A stretch of 34,961 nt of DNA. Source: Treponema sp. Lineage in GTDB: Bacteria; Spirochaetota; Spirochaetia; Treponematales; Treponemataceae. Position 1 is the stretch's first letter; each line of letters starts with the position of its first letter. The notes beneath the pieces were generated by a model. The model had not been told where the DNA came from. It did no database searches and saw only the letters and a program-made list of their open reading frames with translations. Location: NCBI GenBank assembly GCA_018384055.1, contig JAHAZL010000092.1, positions 1-34,961 of the forward strand, given 5' to 3'. The translations under genes and the position numbers were made by a program. Positions 23,019 through 31,249 of the stretch are shown piece by piece.

Positions 23019-23360
23019 TTACAGAGCATCATCTCCACGTTCAGCTGTGCGAATTTTTACAGCATCATCAATATTTTTTATGAAGATCTTTCCATCTCCA
23101 AAACTGCTTGTATTAAGTTCATCAAGAACCCTTTTGATGATTTTTTCAACAATATCATCCTTTACAACAGTCCTTACGCTCAGTTTAGGAAGAAGGTTTA
23201 TTCCTGGGGTTTCTTCCCTTGTATAAACCTGTCCAGAACCACGCTGATGTCCATAACCAAAAATCTGAGATATCATGACACCCCTTGCACCTTCGTAATC
23301 AAGGATCCTTTTCAGATTTTCAAGTTTTTCCGGCTTAATGATTATTTCAAGTTCCTTCAT
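23019..23360 (-). CDS. PII signal-transduction protein lacking the uridylylated tyrosine
   Basis: A 113-residue PII-family protein. Conserved parts: E-I-I-I-K-P-E-K-L, glutamine in G-Y-G-H-Q-R-G-S-G (2-oxoglutarate site), G-D-G-K-I-F and R-T-A-E-R-G-D-D-A-L (ATP site). The T-loop (about 37-61) is one residue longer than in E. coli GlnB, and its tyrosine-51 position is not tyrosine (E-E-T-P-G-I-N-L), so control by uridylylation is unlikely; ligand binding alone would signal. PII proteins commonly regulate the transporter encoded beside them; here that is an APC permease 25 bp upstream, not AmtB. GGGG precedes the start. Last gene of the minus-strand cluster. Confidence 0.9.
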   Translation of the reverse strand: MKELEIIIKPEKLENLKRILDYEGARGVMISQIFGYGHQRGSGQVYTREETPGINLLPKLSVRTVVKDDIVEKIIKRVLDELNTSSFGDGKIFIKNIDDAVKIRTAERGDDAL

Positions 23361-23385
23361 ATGTAAACCCCTTTAATGTTTTTTA

Positions 23386-24789
23386 TTAGTATTCAACATC
23401 ACCATCAGGAGTCTTCATCCATACATTTTCATGCTTCCACTTGTAAGCAATCATGTAGATCCAGAGTACAAATCCAACACCCATGTATCCTGCAAATCCA
23501 GCCCAAGTTCTAGGACCGATTCCGATTGTTGTAAAGAATGAACATCCAAGCATGATTATAACAGAAAGAATCTTGATGATCTTAGGACACTTGTAAGGTC
23601 TTTCCCATTCAGGATGCTTCTTGTCGATTACCATTGAAGAAATCGATGTAAGTGCATAACACAATGCACAGGCAAAAGCCATAAGGTCAAAGAATGCTGT
23701 AATTGACTGCATTGCAATGAATCCAACAGAAACCAAAAGGATAAGAATGTTTGGCAAAATTGGCTGTCCATATCTGTTTGTTGTAGCAAACTGCTTTGGA
23801 AGGAAGTTGTTTCTACCCATTGCATAAATCATGCGTACTGCAGAGTACCAGAACCCAAGTACTGATGTACCGATTGGGAATACGATTCCTACAATACCCA
23901 TAATGATTACAAACCATGTAATCTTTGGACCAAAGCAAGCTTCAAGAGCTTCGAAAGTTATGAATGGATGACAATCACCCTTGTTTGTAAGTTCTTCCCA
24001 TGGAAGTGCACCAGCCATTGCAAAGTAGAAGATTACATAGATGACACCACATGTTACAACAGAACCAAGGATAGCCTTCTTCTGGTCCTTGATTGGGAAT
24101 GTACCTTCTTCAACCATTGCAGGTACAGTTTCAAACCCGAAGAATGGAGTAATCATGAACGAACAACCGACAGCCCATGCAATTCCGACTGATGCAAAGG
24201 AACCACCCCATTCCTTCATGTTGCTGCTTGTAAAGAAGTTCTGGAAGTTTTCAATTGACCAGTGACCGCTGAACATGAACATTGCAGAACAGATGAGGAT
24301 TCCGATGATACCTGCCATGAGCATAAATGACTGAACCTTTCCTGCCACAACATTCTTGTACATGCTTAATGCACACCAGAAACACAGGATAACAGATCCA
24401 ACGATTGTTGCAGTTGTACCGTCAAGGTTAAATCCAAACTGATGGTTCAACCAGGCAAGGATTCCAAGAACACCAGCTGCAGGAACTGCAACCCATGCAC
24501 ACATGATGAGCCATGCAGACCAGAAGCCTGCATGCTTGTTCAGACCAACCGTATTAAATACAAGACAGGATCCTGCTGCAGGAAGCATAGTCGAGTATTC
24601 CGCATAAACGAAAGCTGTTGGCAAAATTGCCAATGTCATCAATGCAAAGGCAAGGAATGTTGCAGGTCCTGTATAGGACATGAAGATTCCATCCCAATAG
24701 CACATGAAAGTAAAGATTGCGCCAGTAGCCATTGCATAAACATAAAGCAACTTCATTGACTTAGACAAAGCACTTCTTGATTCTTCCAT
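23386..24789 (-). CDS. APC-family amino acid/amine permease
   Basis: A 467-residue integral membrane protein with about 12 hydrophobic helices. Typical APC landmarks are helix 1 with A-T-G-A-I-F, A-E-Y-S-T-M-L-P-A-A-G-S near residues 57-68, and P-F-F-G-F-E-T-V-P-A-M-V-E-E in helix 6. It imports an amino acid or amine by cation symport or exchange. The start is taken at 24789, where GGAGAAACTATT precedes; longer frames would overlap the kinase gene. The flanking kinase and PLP enzyme suggest an amino alcohol or hydroxylysine-like substrate; this is inference. The following PII gene suggests nitrogen-status control. Confidence 0.88.
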   Translation of the reverse strand: MEESRSALSKSMKLLYVYAMATGAIFTFMCYWDGIFMSYTGPATFLAFALMTLAILPTAFVYAEYSTMLPAAGSCLVFNTVGLNKHAGFWSAWLIMCAWVAVPAAGVLGILAWLNHQFGFNLDGTTATIVGSVILCFWCALSMYKNVVAGKVQSFMLMAGIIGILICSAMFMFSGHWSIENFQNFFTSSNMKEWGGSFASVGIAWAVGCSFMITPFFGFETVPAMVEEGTFPIKDQKKAILGSVVTCGVIYVIFYFAMAGALPWEELTNKGDCHPFITFEALEACFGPKITWFVIIMGIVGIVFPIGTSVLGFWYSAVRMIYAMGRNNFLPKQFATTNRYGQPILPNILILLVSVGFIAMQSITAFFDLMAFACALCYALTSISSMVIDKKHPEWERPYKCPKIIKILSVIIMLGCSFFTTIGIGPRTWAGFAGYMGVGFVLWIYMIAYKWKHENVWMKTPDGDVEY

Positions 24790-24823
24790 AATAGTTTCTC
24801 CGTAGTTTAATAAGTTTTTATGA

Positions 24824-25816
24824 TTATCCGAAAAGTCTCTTGAACCTTTCAGCCAAATCCATTGTTCCTTCCATCCATCCAACGCTCAACTCTGCAACCG
24901 GACCGGACTGCTGATGAGAGCCGAGCCAAGCCGTAAGCTGAAGTCGTCTCATCATGATGAAAGTATCAATTTCCTCAAAATCGGTATCTGTAAAAGGCAG
25001 AACCTTCTTATATCCAGAAAGCCAGGCATTAACCAGTTTTGGAACGATTGGTTTTGATTCGATAAAGCTCAAAGCCGAAGCCAAATCCTGAAGATGCCAA
25101 CCGAATCCACAGTCATCGAAGTCGATTACCTTTATCTGTTCTCCTTCAATAAGCAAGTTTGCAAGTCTTAAGTCAGCATGAATCAAACCGAAGTTGTTTC
25201 CAGTCTTACCGTATCTCTTAAGCCTTTTTTCAATAATCTGAACAACATCTTCAAGGAAGGTCTGTGCTTCCGGAGTCATATCCGGGAATGCACGCCAGTC
25301 ACCCCATTTAGGTGTCTTACCGATTACATTGTCGAAACTCCATTCAAAGCGATCGATTTTTGAGGTTCCGTTCCAGATTTCTGTCTGGCGATGAAGGTAA
25401 GCTGTTGTTTCACCAAGATACTTGAACTGCTTTACCATCTGTTCTTCATCGTTTTCGTCAGGAGAAGATCCCTTAAGGAACTCGGTGATCACACAGTTGT
25501 AAACCTCTCCATCCGGACCTTTCACGTTCTGAATATATTCACCGTTAAGACCTTTCATCGGATCGGCAACAATCAAAGGTGTGTATTCATTGATCTGTTT
25601 AAGCCACTTCATTTCCGAATTAAGTTCACTCAATGTGTGATATCCTGGACGACCAATTCTAAGAACACCATCGTTGTTTCCAGTTTCTTTATTCTTGACC
25701 ATGTATGTAGCATTTTCAGAAAGGACGATTAATTTTGCTTCATCCTTGTCCTGCCACCCGTAGTATTCCAAGGCCGATTTTGCAACCTGGTTAAACAAAT
25801 CCATATCAAAATTCAT
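24824..25816 (-). CDS. APH-family small-molecule kinase, amino-alcohol/hydroxylysine kinase-like
   Basis: A 330-residue aminoglycoside-phosphotransferase-fold kinase. The catalytic loop is G-L-I-H-A-D-L-R-L-A-N-L-L (near residue 212) and the metal-binding motif is V-I-D-F-D-D-C-G-F-G-W, both intact. Within the fold it resembles the hydroxylysine kinase/homoserine-kinase-II group more than antibiotic kinases, judging by the family partner and the L-Q-D-L-A-S-A-L region. The neighbouring class-III PLP enzyme, whose relatives eliminate phosphate from O-phospho-amino alcohols, supports kinase action on a hydroxyl amine. Start 25816 follows the PLP gene by 8 bp, with AGGAG. Not an antibiotic-resistance gene on this evidence. 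Confidence 0.75.
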   Translation of the reverse strand: MNFDMDLFNQVAKSALEYYGWQDKDEAKLIVLSENATYMVKNKETGNNDGVLRIGRPGYHTLSELNSEMKWLKQINEYTPLIVADPMKGLNGEYIQNVKGPDGEVYNCVITEFLKGSSPDENDEEQMVKQFKYLGETTAYLHRQTEIWNGTSKIDRFEWSFDNVIGKTPKWGDWRAFPDMTPEAQTFLEDVVQIIEKRLKRYGKTGNNFGLIHADLRLANLLIEGEQIKVIDFDDCGFGWHLQDLASALSFIESKPIVPKLVNAWLSGYKKVLPFTDTDFEEIDTFIMMRRLQLTAWLGSHQQSGPVAELSVGWMEGTMDLAERFKRLFG

Positions 25817-25824
25817 ATGTACTC

Positions 25825-27189
25825 CTATCTATTCAATTCAGTTAAACTTTCATCCAGAGCCGAAACAAACCAATCGATGTCTTCGGACTTAAATACAAGC
25901 GGTGGTCTTACTTTCAAAACATTTCCATAAGGCCCACAGTTTGATGTAAGAATCTTTTTTTCATACATCTTGTTTATTACAAGCTGAGCCAATTCTGGAT
26001 CAGGAGTTTTGCTCTCAGGATCTTTGACAAACTCTATTCCTATGAAAAGTCCGGCACCCCTTGCATCACCAACCGACTCCCCATGTTTTGCCTGAACTTC
26101 CTTCAATGCCTTTAGGAAATCTGCTCCAACTGTTTTTGTATGTTCAAGAATATTTTCTTTCTCAATAACATCAAGCACAGCAATTGCAGCAGCCATTGAA
26201 ACTGGATTTCCGGCAAATGTATTGAAGTAAGGAAACTTCTCGCTGAAAGCTTCAAGAATTTCATGTTTCCCGCAAAGCCCTGAACAAGGAATTCCATTTG
26301 CCATAGGTTTACCCATGGTAACAAGGTCAGGAGTGATTCCATGTCTTAAGAAGCCCCAGAAAGAATCTCCTGATCTACAGAAGCCAGGTTGAACTTCATC
26401 GCCTATGAACAAGCCACCGTTCTTATGGACAACATCAACAGCAGCCTTGAGGAATCCCTTAGGATAAGGCAGGACTCCATCAGAACTGAAAATAGAGTCA
26501 GCAATGAAACATGCAAGCTTGATTCCATGGGCTTTCATGTCGTCTATCTGCTTTTGGATCTCATCGCAATACCACTTTGTAAACCCTTCCGCATCATCTC
26601 CAAACCTATAGAAGTCCGGAGTAGGAACAAGACGAACACTATCAAGAAGTTTCTGACCACCTCCGATAGATGGTGAAATTGCACTCACAAGTTGTGTATT
26701 ACCATGATAGGCTTCCTGAGAAATAAGGATTCCTGTTCCCCCTGTGTATGCCATACAGATTCTCAAAGCCAGGTCATTTGCTTCTGATCCTGAACACATA
26801 TACATGGCACGGTCAATTTCTTTTGGCATGAGCGAAAGCAATCTTTCACTGTAGTTGATGATGTTTTCATGAAGATAACGTGTATGGGTGTTGATTTTTT
26901 TCATCTGTTCATGAACAGCCTCAACAATCTTTGGATGTGAATGTCCCATACTTGGAATATTGTTGTATGCATCAAGATACTTATTTCCCTCAGCATCCCA
27001 AAGATATTCACCTTCCCCTTTTACAAGGTTCAATGGTCGTTTGTAAAAGAGTCTGTATGAGCTTCCCATACAGGATTTACGACGCTTAACAAGTTCCCTT
27101 GTTGTTGGGTCAAGGGAATCGGCATCCATGCTATTAAATCTGTTGCAATCCAAGATGCTGGACTTTGCAAGTCCCGGTACATAAGACAT
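25825..27189 (-). CDS. Class-III PLP enzyme: aminotransferase or phospho-lyase
   Basis: A 454-residue fold-type I PLP enzyme. The substrate/cofactor segment is Y-L-D-A-Y-N-N-I-P-S-M-G-H-S-H-P, then C-S-G-S-E-A-N-D-L-A (phosphate-binding), Y-H-G-N-T, G-D-E-V-Q-P-G-F-C-R-S-G (PLP ring aspartate) and T-M-G-K-P-M-A-N-G with the Schiff-base lysine. N-N-I-P-S-M-G-H and D-E-V-Q-P-G-F are typical of the AGXT2-like group, which includes ethanolamine-phosphate and phosphohydroxylysine phospho-lyases. With the kinase next to it, ammonia and phosphate elimination yielding an aldehyde is the favoured role; plain transamination is possible. Start 27189 is chosen because GGAGG precedes it. A terminator-like hairpin sits in its leader. 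Confidence 0.8.
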   Translation of the reverse strand: MSYVPGLAKSSILDCNRFNSMDADSLDPTTRELVKRRKSCMGSSYRLFYKRPLNLVKGEGEYLWDAEGNKYLDAYNNIPSMGHSHPKIVEAVHEQMKKINTHTRYLHENIINYSERLLSLMPKEIDRAMYMCSGSEANDLALRICMAYTGGTGILISQEAYHGNTQLVSAISPSIGGGQKLLDSVRLVPTPDFYRFGDDAEGFTKWYCDEIQKQIDDMKAHGIKLACFIADSIFSSDGVLPYPKGFLKAAVDVVHKNGGLFIGDEVQPGFCRSGDSFWGFLRHGITPDLVTMGKPMANGIPCSGLCGKHEILEAFSEKFPYFNTFAGNPVSMAAAIAVLDVIEKENILEHTKTVGADFLKALKEVQAKHGESVGDARGAGLFIGIEFVKDPESKTPDPELAQLVINKMYEKKILTSNCGPYGNVLKVRPPLVFKSEDIDWFVSALDESLTELNR

Positions 27190-27214
27190 TTCACAACCTC
27201 CAAAAAAATAAATT

Positions 27215-27261
27215 AAAAAGGCGTACAAAACTCAAGCTTTTCCAGCTGAATCTTGTACGCC
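27215..27261 (-). terminator. Terminator hairpin in the leader of the PLP-enzyme operon
   Basis: Arms GGCGTACAA and TTGTACGCC pair perfectly and enclose a smaller bulged stem around AGCT. On the minus strand TTTTT follows, about 14 bp before the GGAGG of the PLP-enzyme gene. A further small hairpin, CCGGT/ACCGG with a 6-nt loop (27281-27296), lies upstream. There is no room for a promoter between terminator and gene, so it must be read through or relieved. It could also serve as terminator of the araC-type gene, 124 bp upstream. Confidence 0.7.
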
Positions 27262-27385
27262 CTTGTACTCAGTATGCTAACCGGTTTGTTTACCGGCATT
27301 CATCATTCGTTGTCTAAGTTATACAAAATAAAAATCTATATTTCTTTGAAAAAAAATTAGTTCATATTGTATTTTTTTTAGGTTC

Positions 27386-28450
27386 TCATGATTCTTCTAT
27401 CACATATTTTTCAATAAGAAACTGTTTGTACATGATTGGTGTTACTCCCATTTTCTTTTTAAATATTTTTGTAAAATATTCCTGATTTGCAAATCCCAAC
27501 GTGTAGGCAATTTCTTTTATGCTCATTTCATTATCCCTTAAAAGAACTTTTGCACGGTCAATCTTAACCTCCGTCATAAAATTGACAAAACTCATATTTG
27601 TTATCTTTTTGAAAACATGGCTTATGTAGCTTGGGTTCAAGAAAACGCCTTTGGAAACATCATCAAGAGATAATTTTTCATCCACATGAACTACAGCATA
27701 TTTCCCAATTTTGTAGACCAATTTATCATCAATCATCTGATATTTAGTTACCATGGCACTAGCTTCTTTAAAGTTCATAATCCAGATTCGGATAAGTTCA
27801 CCTTTGCTTTTAAGTGAAAAACCAAAACGATATGTAAAATCATCCTTGTATAGAAATTTTTCAAGCCATGGTTTTCTTTCAATCAATGTCTCGTAGATAT
27901 ACAGTTTTGCCTTGTCTGAAATTATCTGACAGTTAACCGGATCATTATTCCAATCCTTGAAAATCTGTTCAAAGATTTCACTGATAATAAAATCCTCGCT
28001 TCCACCGCCAAGAAAAATATTTGCAATCAGGGCATCAACCTTGAACTTTAATTCATTTTCCACATAATCAACACCATAGTCACAGCACATTCTTGCAACG
28101 GACTCCTCCAATGTTGATTCGTCAAAAGGATCTGTAAGATAATCATATACTCCGCTCAGGAAATAGCATCTTGTGGTCTTATATGATGAATCTCTGCCGA
28201 TTACAATCAGTTGAAGCTTTGCAAATTTTGTTACAAAATCATGAATCCTTTCCGGAGAAATTAAGTCAGTACCATCAGAGAAGGCTATCAGAATATCCGA
28301 TTTTCTCTGGTGAATGCTTTCAGATAGCAATTCAGAACTCCTGATGATTTCTGTATCAAGATCGAAATTCCGGAATTTTTTCCAGAAAGAGTATTTCATG
28401 ATTTTTTCAGCATTTACGCCTTTTCTGTCAAAAAAAGACACACGATGCAT
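27386..28450 (-). CDS. AraC-family regulator with a receiver-like N-terminal domain
   Basis: A 354-residue regulator. The C-terminal ~100 residues are a double helix-turn-helix: L-S-L-D-D-V-S-K-G-V-F-L-N-P-S-Y-I-S-H-V-F-K-K, then M-S-I-K-E-I-A-Y-T-L-G-F-A-N-Q-E-Y-F-T-K-I-F-K-K (in two segments), ending G-V-T-P-I-M-Y. The N-terminal ~110 residues look like a degenerate receiver (I-L-I-A-F-S-D-G, Y-D-Y-L-T-D-P-F) without a clear acidic pocket, so phosphorylation is unlikely; the middle is unassigned. The start at 28450 overlaps closely with the SDR stop at 28452; a longer frame inside the SDR gene is less likely. It probably controls this cluster. Confidence 0.85.
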   Translation of the reverse strand: MHRVSFFDRKGVNAEKIMKYSFWKKFRNFDLDTEIIRSSELLSESIHQRKSDILIAFSDGTDLISPERIHDFVTKFAKLQLIVIGRDSSYKTTRCYFLSGVYDYLTDPFDESTLEESVARMCCDYGVDYVENELKFKVDALIANIFLGGGSEDFIISEIFEQIFKDWNNDPVNCQIISDKAKLYIYETLIERKPWLEKFLYKDDFTYRFGFSLKSKGELIRIWIMNFKEASAMVTKYQMIDDKLVYKIGKYAVVHVDEKLSLDDVSKGVFLNPSYISHVFKKITNMSFVNFMTEVKIDRAKVLLRDNEMSIKEIAYTLGFANQEYFTKIFKKKMGVTPIMYKQFLIEKYVIEES

Positions 28451-28451
28451 T

Positions 28452-29246
28452 TTATTGACCCATTGAAGAAGTTTCTGGCAAGGTACTTCCACCATCAATT
28501 ACAATCTGAGTTCCTGTTATGTAGCTGGATTCCTTGCACCCCAGGAAGGCTGCCAATTCACCAACTTCTTCAGGATCTGCAAGTCTTTTAAGTGGAACTG
28601 CATCGGCAATAGCCTTAATGGCGCGTTCCGGATGCTCTGGATCAGACTGCTGTGCCATACCTTCAACAAGTGGTGTAAGTACATATCCCGGACAAATAGC
28701 ATTCACACGGATATTCTTATCTGCAACTTCACGAGCCATTGATTTAGTAAATCCAACCAACGCAGCCTTTGAAGTTGCGTATGCAACCTCACCAGGATCA
28801 GCAACCATGTCACCAGTTACAGAACTCATGATCACAACTGCCCCACCACCGTTTGAGACGATGCTTGGTAGAATTGCTTTTGTTGCATTCCACACTCCCT
28901 TAATGTTTATATCGATATGCATGTCACGGTTTTTGAAATCGTCGTCACCCAGGAAATCCTCAAGAACGCAGATACCTGCATTACAGACCAATGTATCTAC
29001 TTTTCCATATGTTTTTTCGGTTATTTCAGCAAGCTTATTACAGCTTTCAAAATCAGAAACATCAACCTGAACTCCAGTTGCCTCAAATCCCTGTGATTTC
29101 AATTCAGAAGCAAGTTCAAGTACCTTAGGTCCCCTTGCAGCAAGAACAAGCTTGGCGCCGTATTTTGCATACACTTTGGCAATGCCTTCACCAATTCCCT
29201 TAGATGCACCTGTGATTACACATACCTTTCCTTCAAGTTTCTTCAT
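28452..29246 (-). CDS. Short-chain dehydrogenase/reductase
   Basis: A 264-residue classical SDR. The cofactor motif is T-G-A-S-K-G-I-G near residues 13-20, N-A-G-I at about 90, catalytic serine in M-S-S-V-T-G and Y-A-T-S-K with the catalytic tyrosine and lysine. A-A-R after beta-2 suggests NADP(H) use. The end V-I-D-G-G-S-T is standard. First gene of the minus-strand cluster, translationally adjacent to the regulator. In an amino-alcohol pathway it could interconvert ketone and alcohol (for example aminoacetone and 1-aminopropan-2-ol), but that is inference. GAGGTGAAAT precedes the start. Confidence 0.88.
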   Translation of the reverse strand: MKKLEGKVCVITGASKGIGEGIAKVYAKYGAKLVLAARGPKVLELASELKSQGFEATGVQVDVSDFESCNKLAEITEKTYGKVDTLVCNAGICVLEDFLGDDDFKNRDMHIDINIKGVWNATKAILPSIVSNGGGAVVIMSSVTGDMVADPGEVAYATSKAALVGFTKSMAREVADKNIRVNAICPGYVLTPLVEGMAQQSDPEHPERAIKAIADAVPLKRLADPEEVGELAAFLGCKESSYITGTQIVIDGGSTLPETSSMGQ

Positions 29247-29265
29247 ATTTCACCTCTTGAGCAAT

Positions 29266-29308
29266 AAAAAAAGGCACGGAACAGGAAGATTACTTCACAT
29301 TCCGTGCC
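29266..29308 (-). terminator. Terminator hairpin in the leader of the SDR gene
   Basis: Perfect arms GGCACGGAA (29273-29281) and TTCCGTGCC (29300-29308) are followed on the minus strand by seven T, then directly by AAGAGGTG and the SDR start. There is the same leader layout as before the PLP-enzyme gene. It may instead end the HAD gene transcript, but no promoter fits between it and the SDR gene. Confidence 0.75.
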
Positions 29309-29384
29309 TCTTTGCACTATTGAAATTCAATCATAAAACAACATTTATGATAAGGTATTTTTTTTATGTCATTTAGTAATTTTT

Positions 29385-30053
29385 TTAGGTTTCCCATCGA
29401 AAGCCATCAAAAATTCCCTTGATTTCAGCCCAGTTTTTTCCGTAGAAATCACTATATTCTACAATTTTATTTTTATCTTTGCTACACCATTCATCCTCAA
29501 TTCCACATGTTTTAAGGCCAATTTTTCTTGCAGACCTAATGGCATAAAGTGCATCCTCAAAGACAATGGTCTCTTCTTTTCTTGAGCCAAGAAGATTCAT
29601 TGTAAATAAAAAAATATCCCCTTCATGTTTTGAAGTATTGTATTCCGAGCAAAAAACAAATTCATAGAAATATTCCAAGAGCCCGTTTCGTTTTAAACAG
29701 GGAAACACAACTTTCCTATCTGAAGCTGTAAGAAGTGCCATCTTTACATTTTTTGATTTGAGCAGTTCGAGGAATTCAAGGATGCCTTCCTTTTTTTTAA
29801 TTTTATTGGCATAGAAATCAAATAAAACATCGTTAATTCCATCTACTATTTCCGATTCTGTTTTATTGATGCCGTATTTTTCCCTGAAAACATGAGACAA
29901 CTCTATTGTTGTTTTTGTAAAAAAGAGTTTCTTCAGTTCTGAATTCTCATTCAAACCTAACCATTCAAGACATGCACCACCTACTTCGTCGTAAATACCC
30001 ATGGAATCAATCAATGTTCCGTCAAGATCAAATATGGCACCAGAAATAGTCAT
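29385..30053 (-). CDS. HAD-superfamily phosphatase, beta-phosphoglucomutase-like
   Basis: A 222-residue HAD hydrolase. Motif I is I-F-D-L-D-G-T-L-I-D-S-M with the nucleophilic aspartate near residue 8, motif II is A-L-L-T-A-S-D, and motif III/IV is T-S-K-H-E-G then V-F-E-D-A-L-Y-A-I. A helical cap sits between motifs I and II. The closest style is the phosphoglucomutase/phosphatase subfamily; the substrate cannot be read. The start at 30053 gives the usual short N-terminus before the motif; the ribosome binding site is weak, and a TTG start 12 codons upstream is the alternative. Confidence 0.85.
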   Translation of the reverse strand: MTISGAIFDLDGTLIDSMGIYDEVGGACLEWLGLNENSELKKLFFTKTTIELSHVFREKYGINKTESEIVDGINDVLFDFYANKIKKKEGILEFLELLKSKNVKMALLTASDRKVVFPCLKRNGLLEYFYEFVFCSEYNTSKHEGDIFLFTMNLLGSRKEETIVFEDALYAIRSARKIGLKTCGIEDEWCSKDKNKIVEYSDFYGKNWAEIKGIFDGFRWET

Positions 30054-30143
30054 AGTTCTGCAATTGTCTAAAAAAATCAGACTAAACAAAATGGAATATT
30101 TATAGTTTCATTTATATTTTCTTTAGAATGATTCCTTATAGCG

Positions 30144-31169
30144 CTACAAAATCTTGCAGAGTTCTTCTACATCTTCCATTTTTGTTGCCCAGCTTGTGGC
30201 AATTCTGATTACTGTATGTCCTTCATCATATTTTTCCCAGAAGCTTACGGCAACTTTTTCAGTCAGTTTCTTGTACTGTTCATTTTCAAGAACTACAAAA
30301 ATCTGGTTTGTAGGCGAATCTATGCAGAAAGTATAGTTTTTCTTTTTTAGTTCAGTCTTGATTCTGTCGGCACATTCGATGGCATTGGCGGCAATCTTTG
30401 TGTATAGTCCATCAGTAAAAAGCACATCAAATTGAATTCCGTTCAACCTTCCCTTTGCAACAAGGGCACCGTGCTGCTTTACTTGAGCCACATAATGGGC
30501 TGGCATATTTTTCTTTGTAAATACAAGGGCTTCTCCGCAAAGGGCTCCGACTTTGGTTCCGCCGATGTAAAATATATCGCAGAGGCGGGCAATATCTTCC
30601 ATTGAAGCATCGTTTTCTTTTGCGGCAAGGGCATATCCAAGGCGAGCTCCATCCATATAAAGAGGAATGTTGAACTCATGGCAAACTGCAGAAATGTCTT
30701 CCAGTTCTTTTTTAGAATAAAGGGTGCCGTATTCTGTAGGCTGGCTTATGTAGCACATTCCAGGGAACACCATCTGTTCGTGGTTCTCATCTGCAAAAAA
30801 ATCTGCAAGAGTTTTTCTGAGTCCTGAAGCAACTACCTTTGCATCCTTTGTTTCTGTTGTAAGAACCTTGTGTCCTGAAAATTCAATGGCTCCTGCTTCG
30901 TGACAGGTTACATGTCCTGTAGTTGCAGAGACTACGCCTTCGTAGTCATGGCAGATTGTGTCTATTACAATCTGGTTTGTCTGGGTTCCGCCTGTAAGAA
31001 AAACAATCTGGGCATCAGGACAACCGCAGGCAGCGGCAATTTTCTTTTTTGCACTTTCTGTATAGACATCGGTTCCATAACCTGAAAGTTTTTCCATATT
31101 TGTTTCAACTAATTTTTCAAGAATTTTTGGGTGTGCACCTTCGCAATAATCATTTACAAAAAACAGCAT
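30144..31169 (-). CDS. Threonine aldolase-family PLP enzyme
   Basis: A 341-residue beta-eliminating-lyase/threonine-aldolase-family enzyme. T-G-G-T-Q-T-N-Q binds PLP phosphate, H-E-A-G-A-I-E stacks the ring, Y-M-D-G-A-R-L carries the PLP aspartate and Y-I-G-G-T-K-V-G-A-L-C-G-E-A the Schiff-base lysine. It cleaves L-threonine or related beta-hydroxy amino acids to glycine plus aldehyde. The start has GAGGAAAAT upstream. It could feed or drain the amino-alcohol cluster nearby, but the HAD gene stands between them and the transcripts look separate. Confidence 0.88.
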   Translation of the reverse strand: MLFFVNDYCEGAHPKILEKLVETNMEKLSGYGTDVYTESAKKKIAAACGCPDAQIVFLTGGTQTNQIVIDTICHDYEGVVSATTGHVTCHEAGAIEFSGHKVLTTETKDAKVVASGLRKTLADFFADENHEQMVFPGMCYISQPTEYGTLYSKKELEDISAVCHEFNIPLYMDGARLGYALAAKENDASMEDIARLCDIFYIGGTKVGALCGEALVFTKKNMPAHYVAQVKQHGALVAKGRLNGIQFDVLFTDGLYTKIAANAIECADRIKTELKKKNYTFCIDSPTNQIFVVLENEQYKKLTEKVAVSFWEKYDEGHTVIRIATSWATKMEDVEELCKIL

Positions 31170-31249
31170 GATATTTTCCTCTGAATAGAAGTAAGAAAAT
31201 AATAATGAATGAACCGGCGAATGTAAATTGAAAAACTGTTATGGCATGG

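Noticed and set aside
24824..25816. Aminoglycoside resistance kinase
   Set aside because: The fold is shared, but the context (permease, phospho-lyase-like enzyme, PII) and sequence style indicate a metabolic kinase.
28534..29070. 178-codon plus-strand frame across the SDR gene
   Set aside because: Antisense shadow of a conserved SDR; serine- and proline-rich low-information translation.
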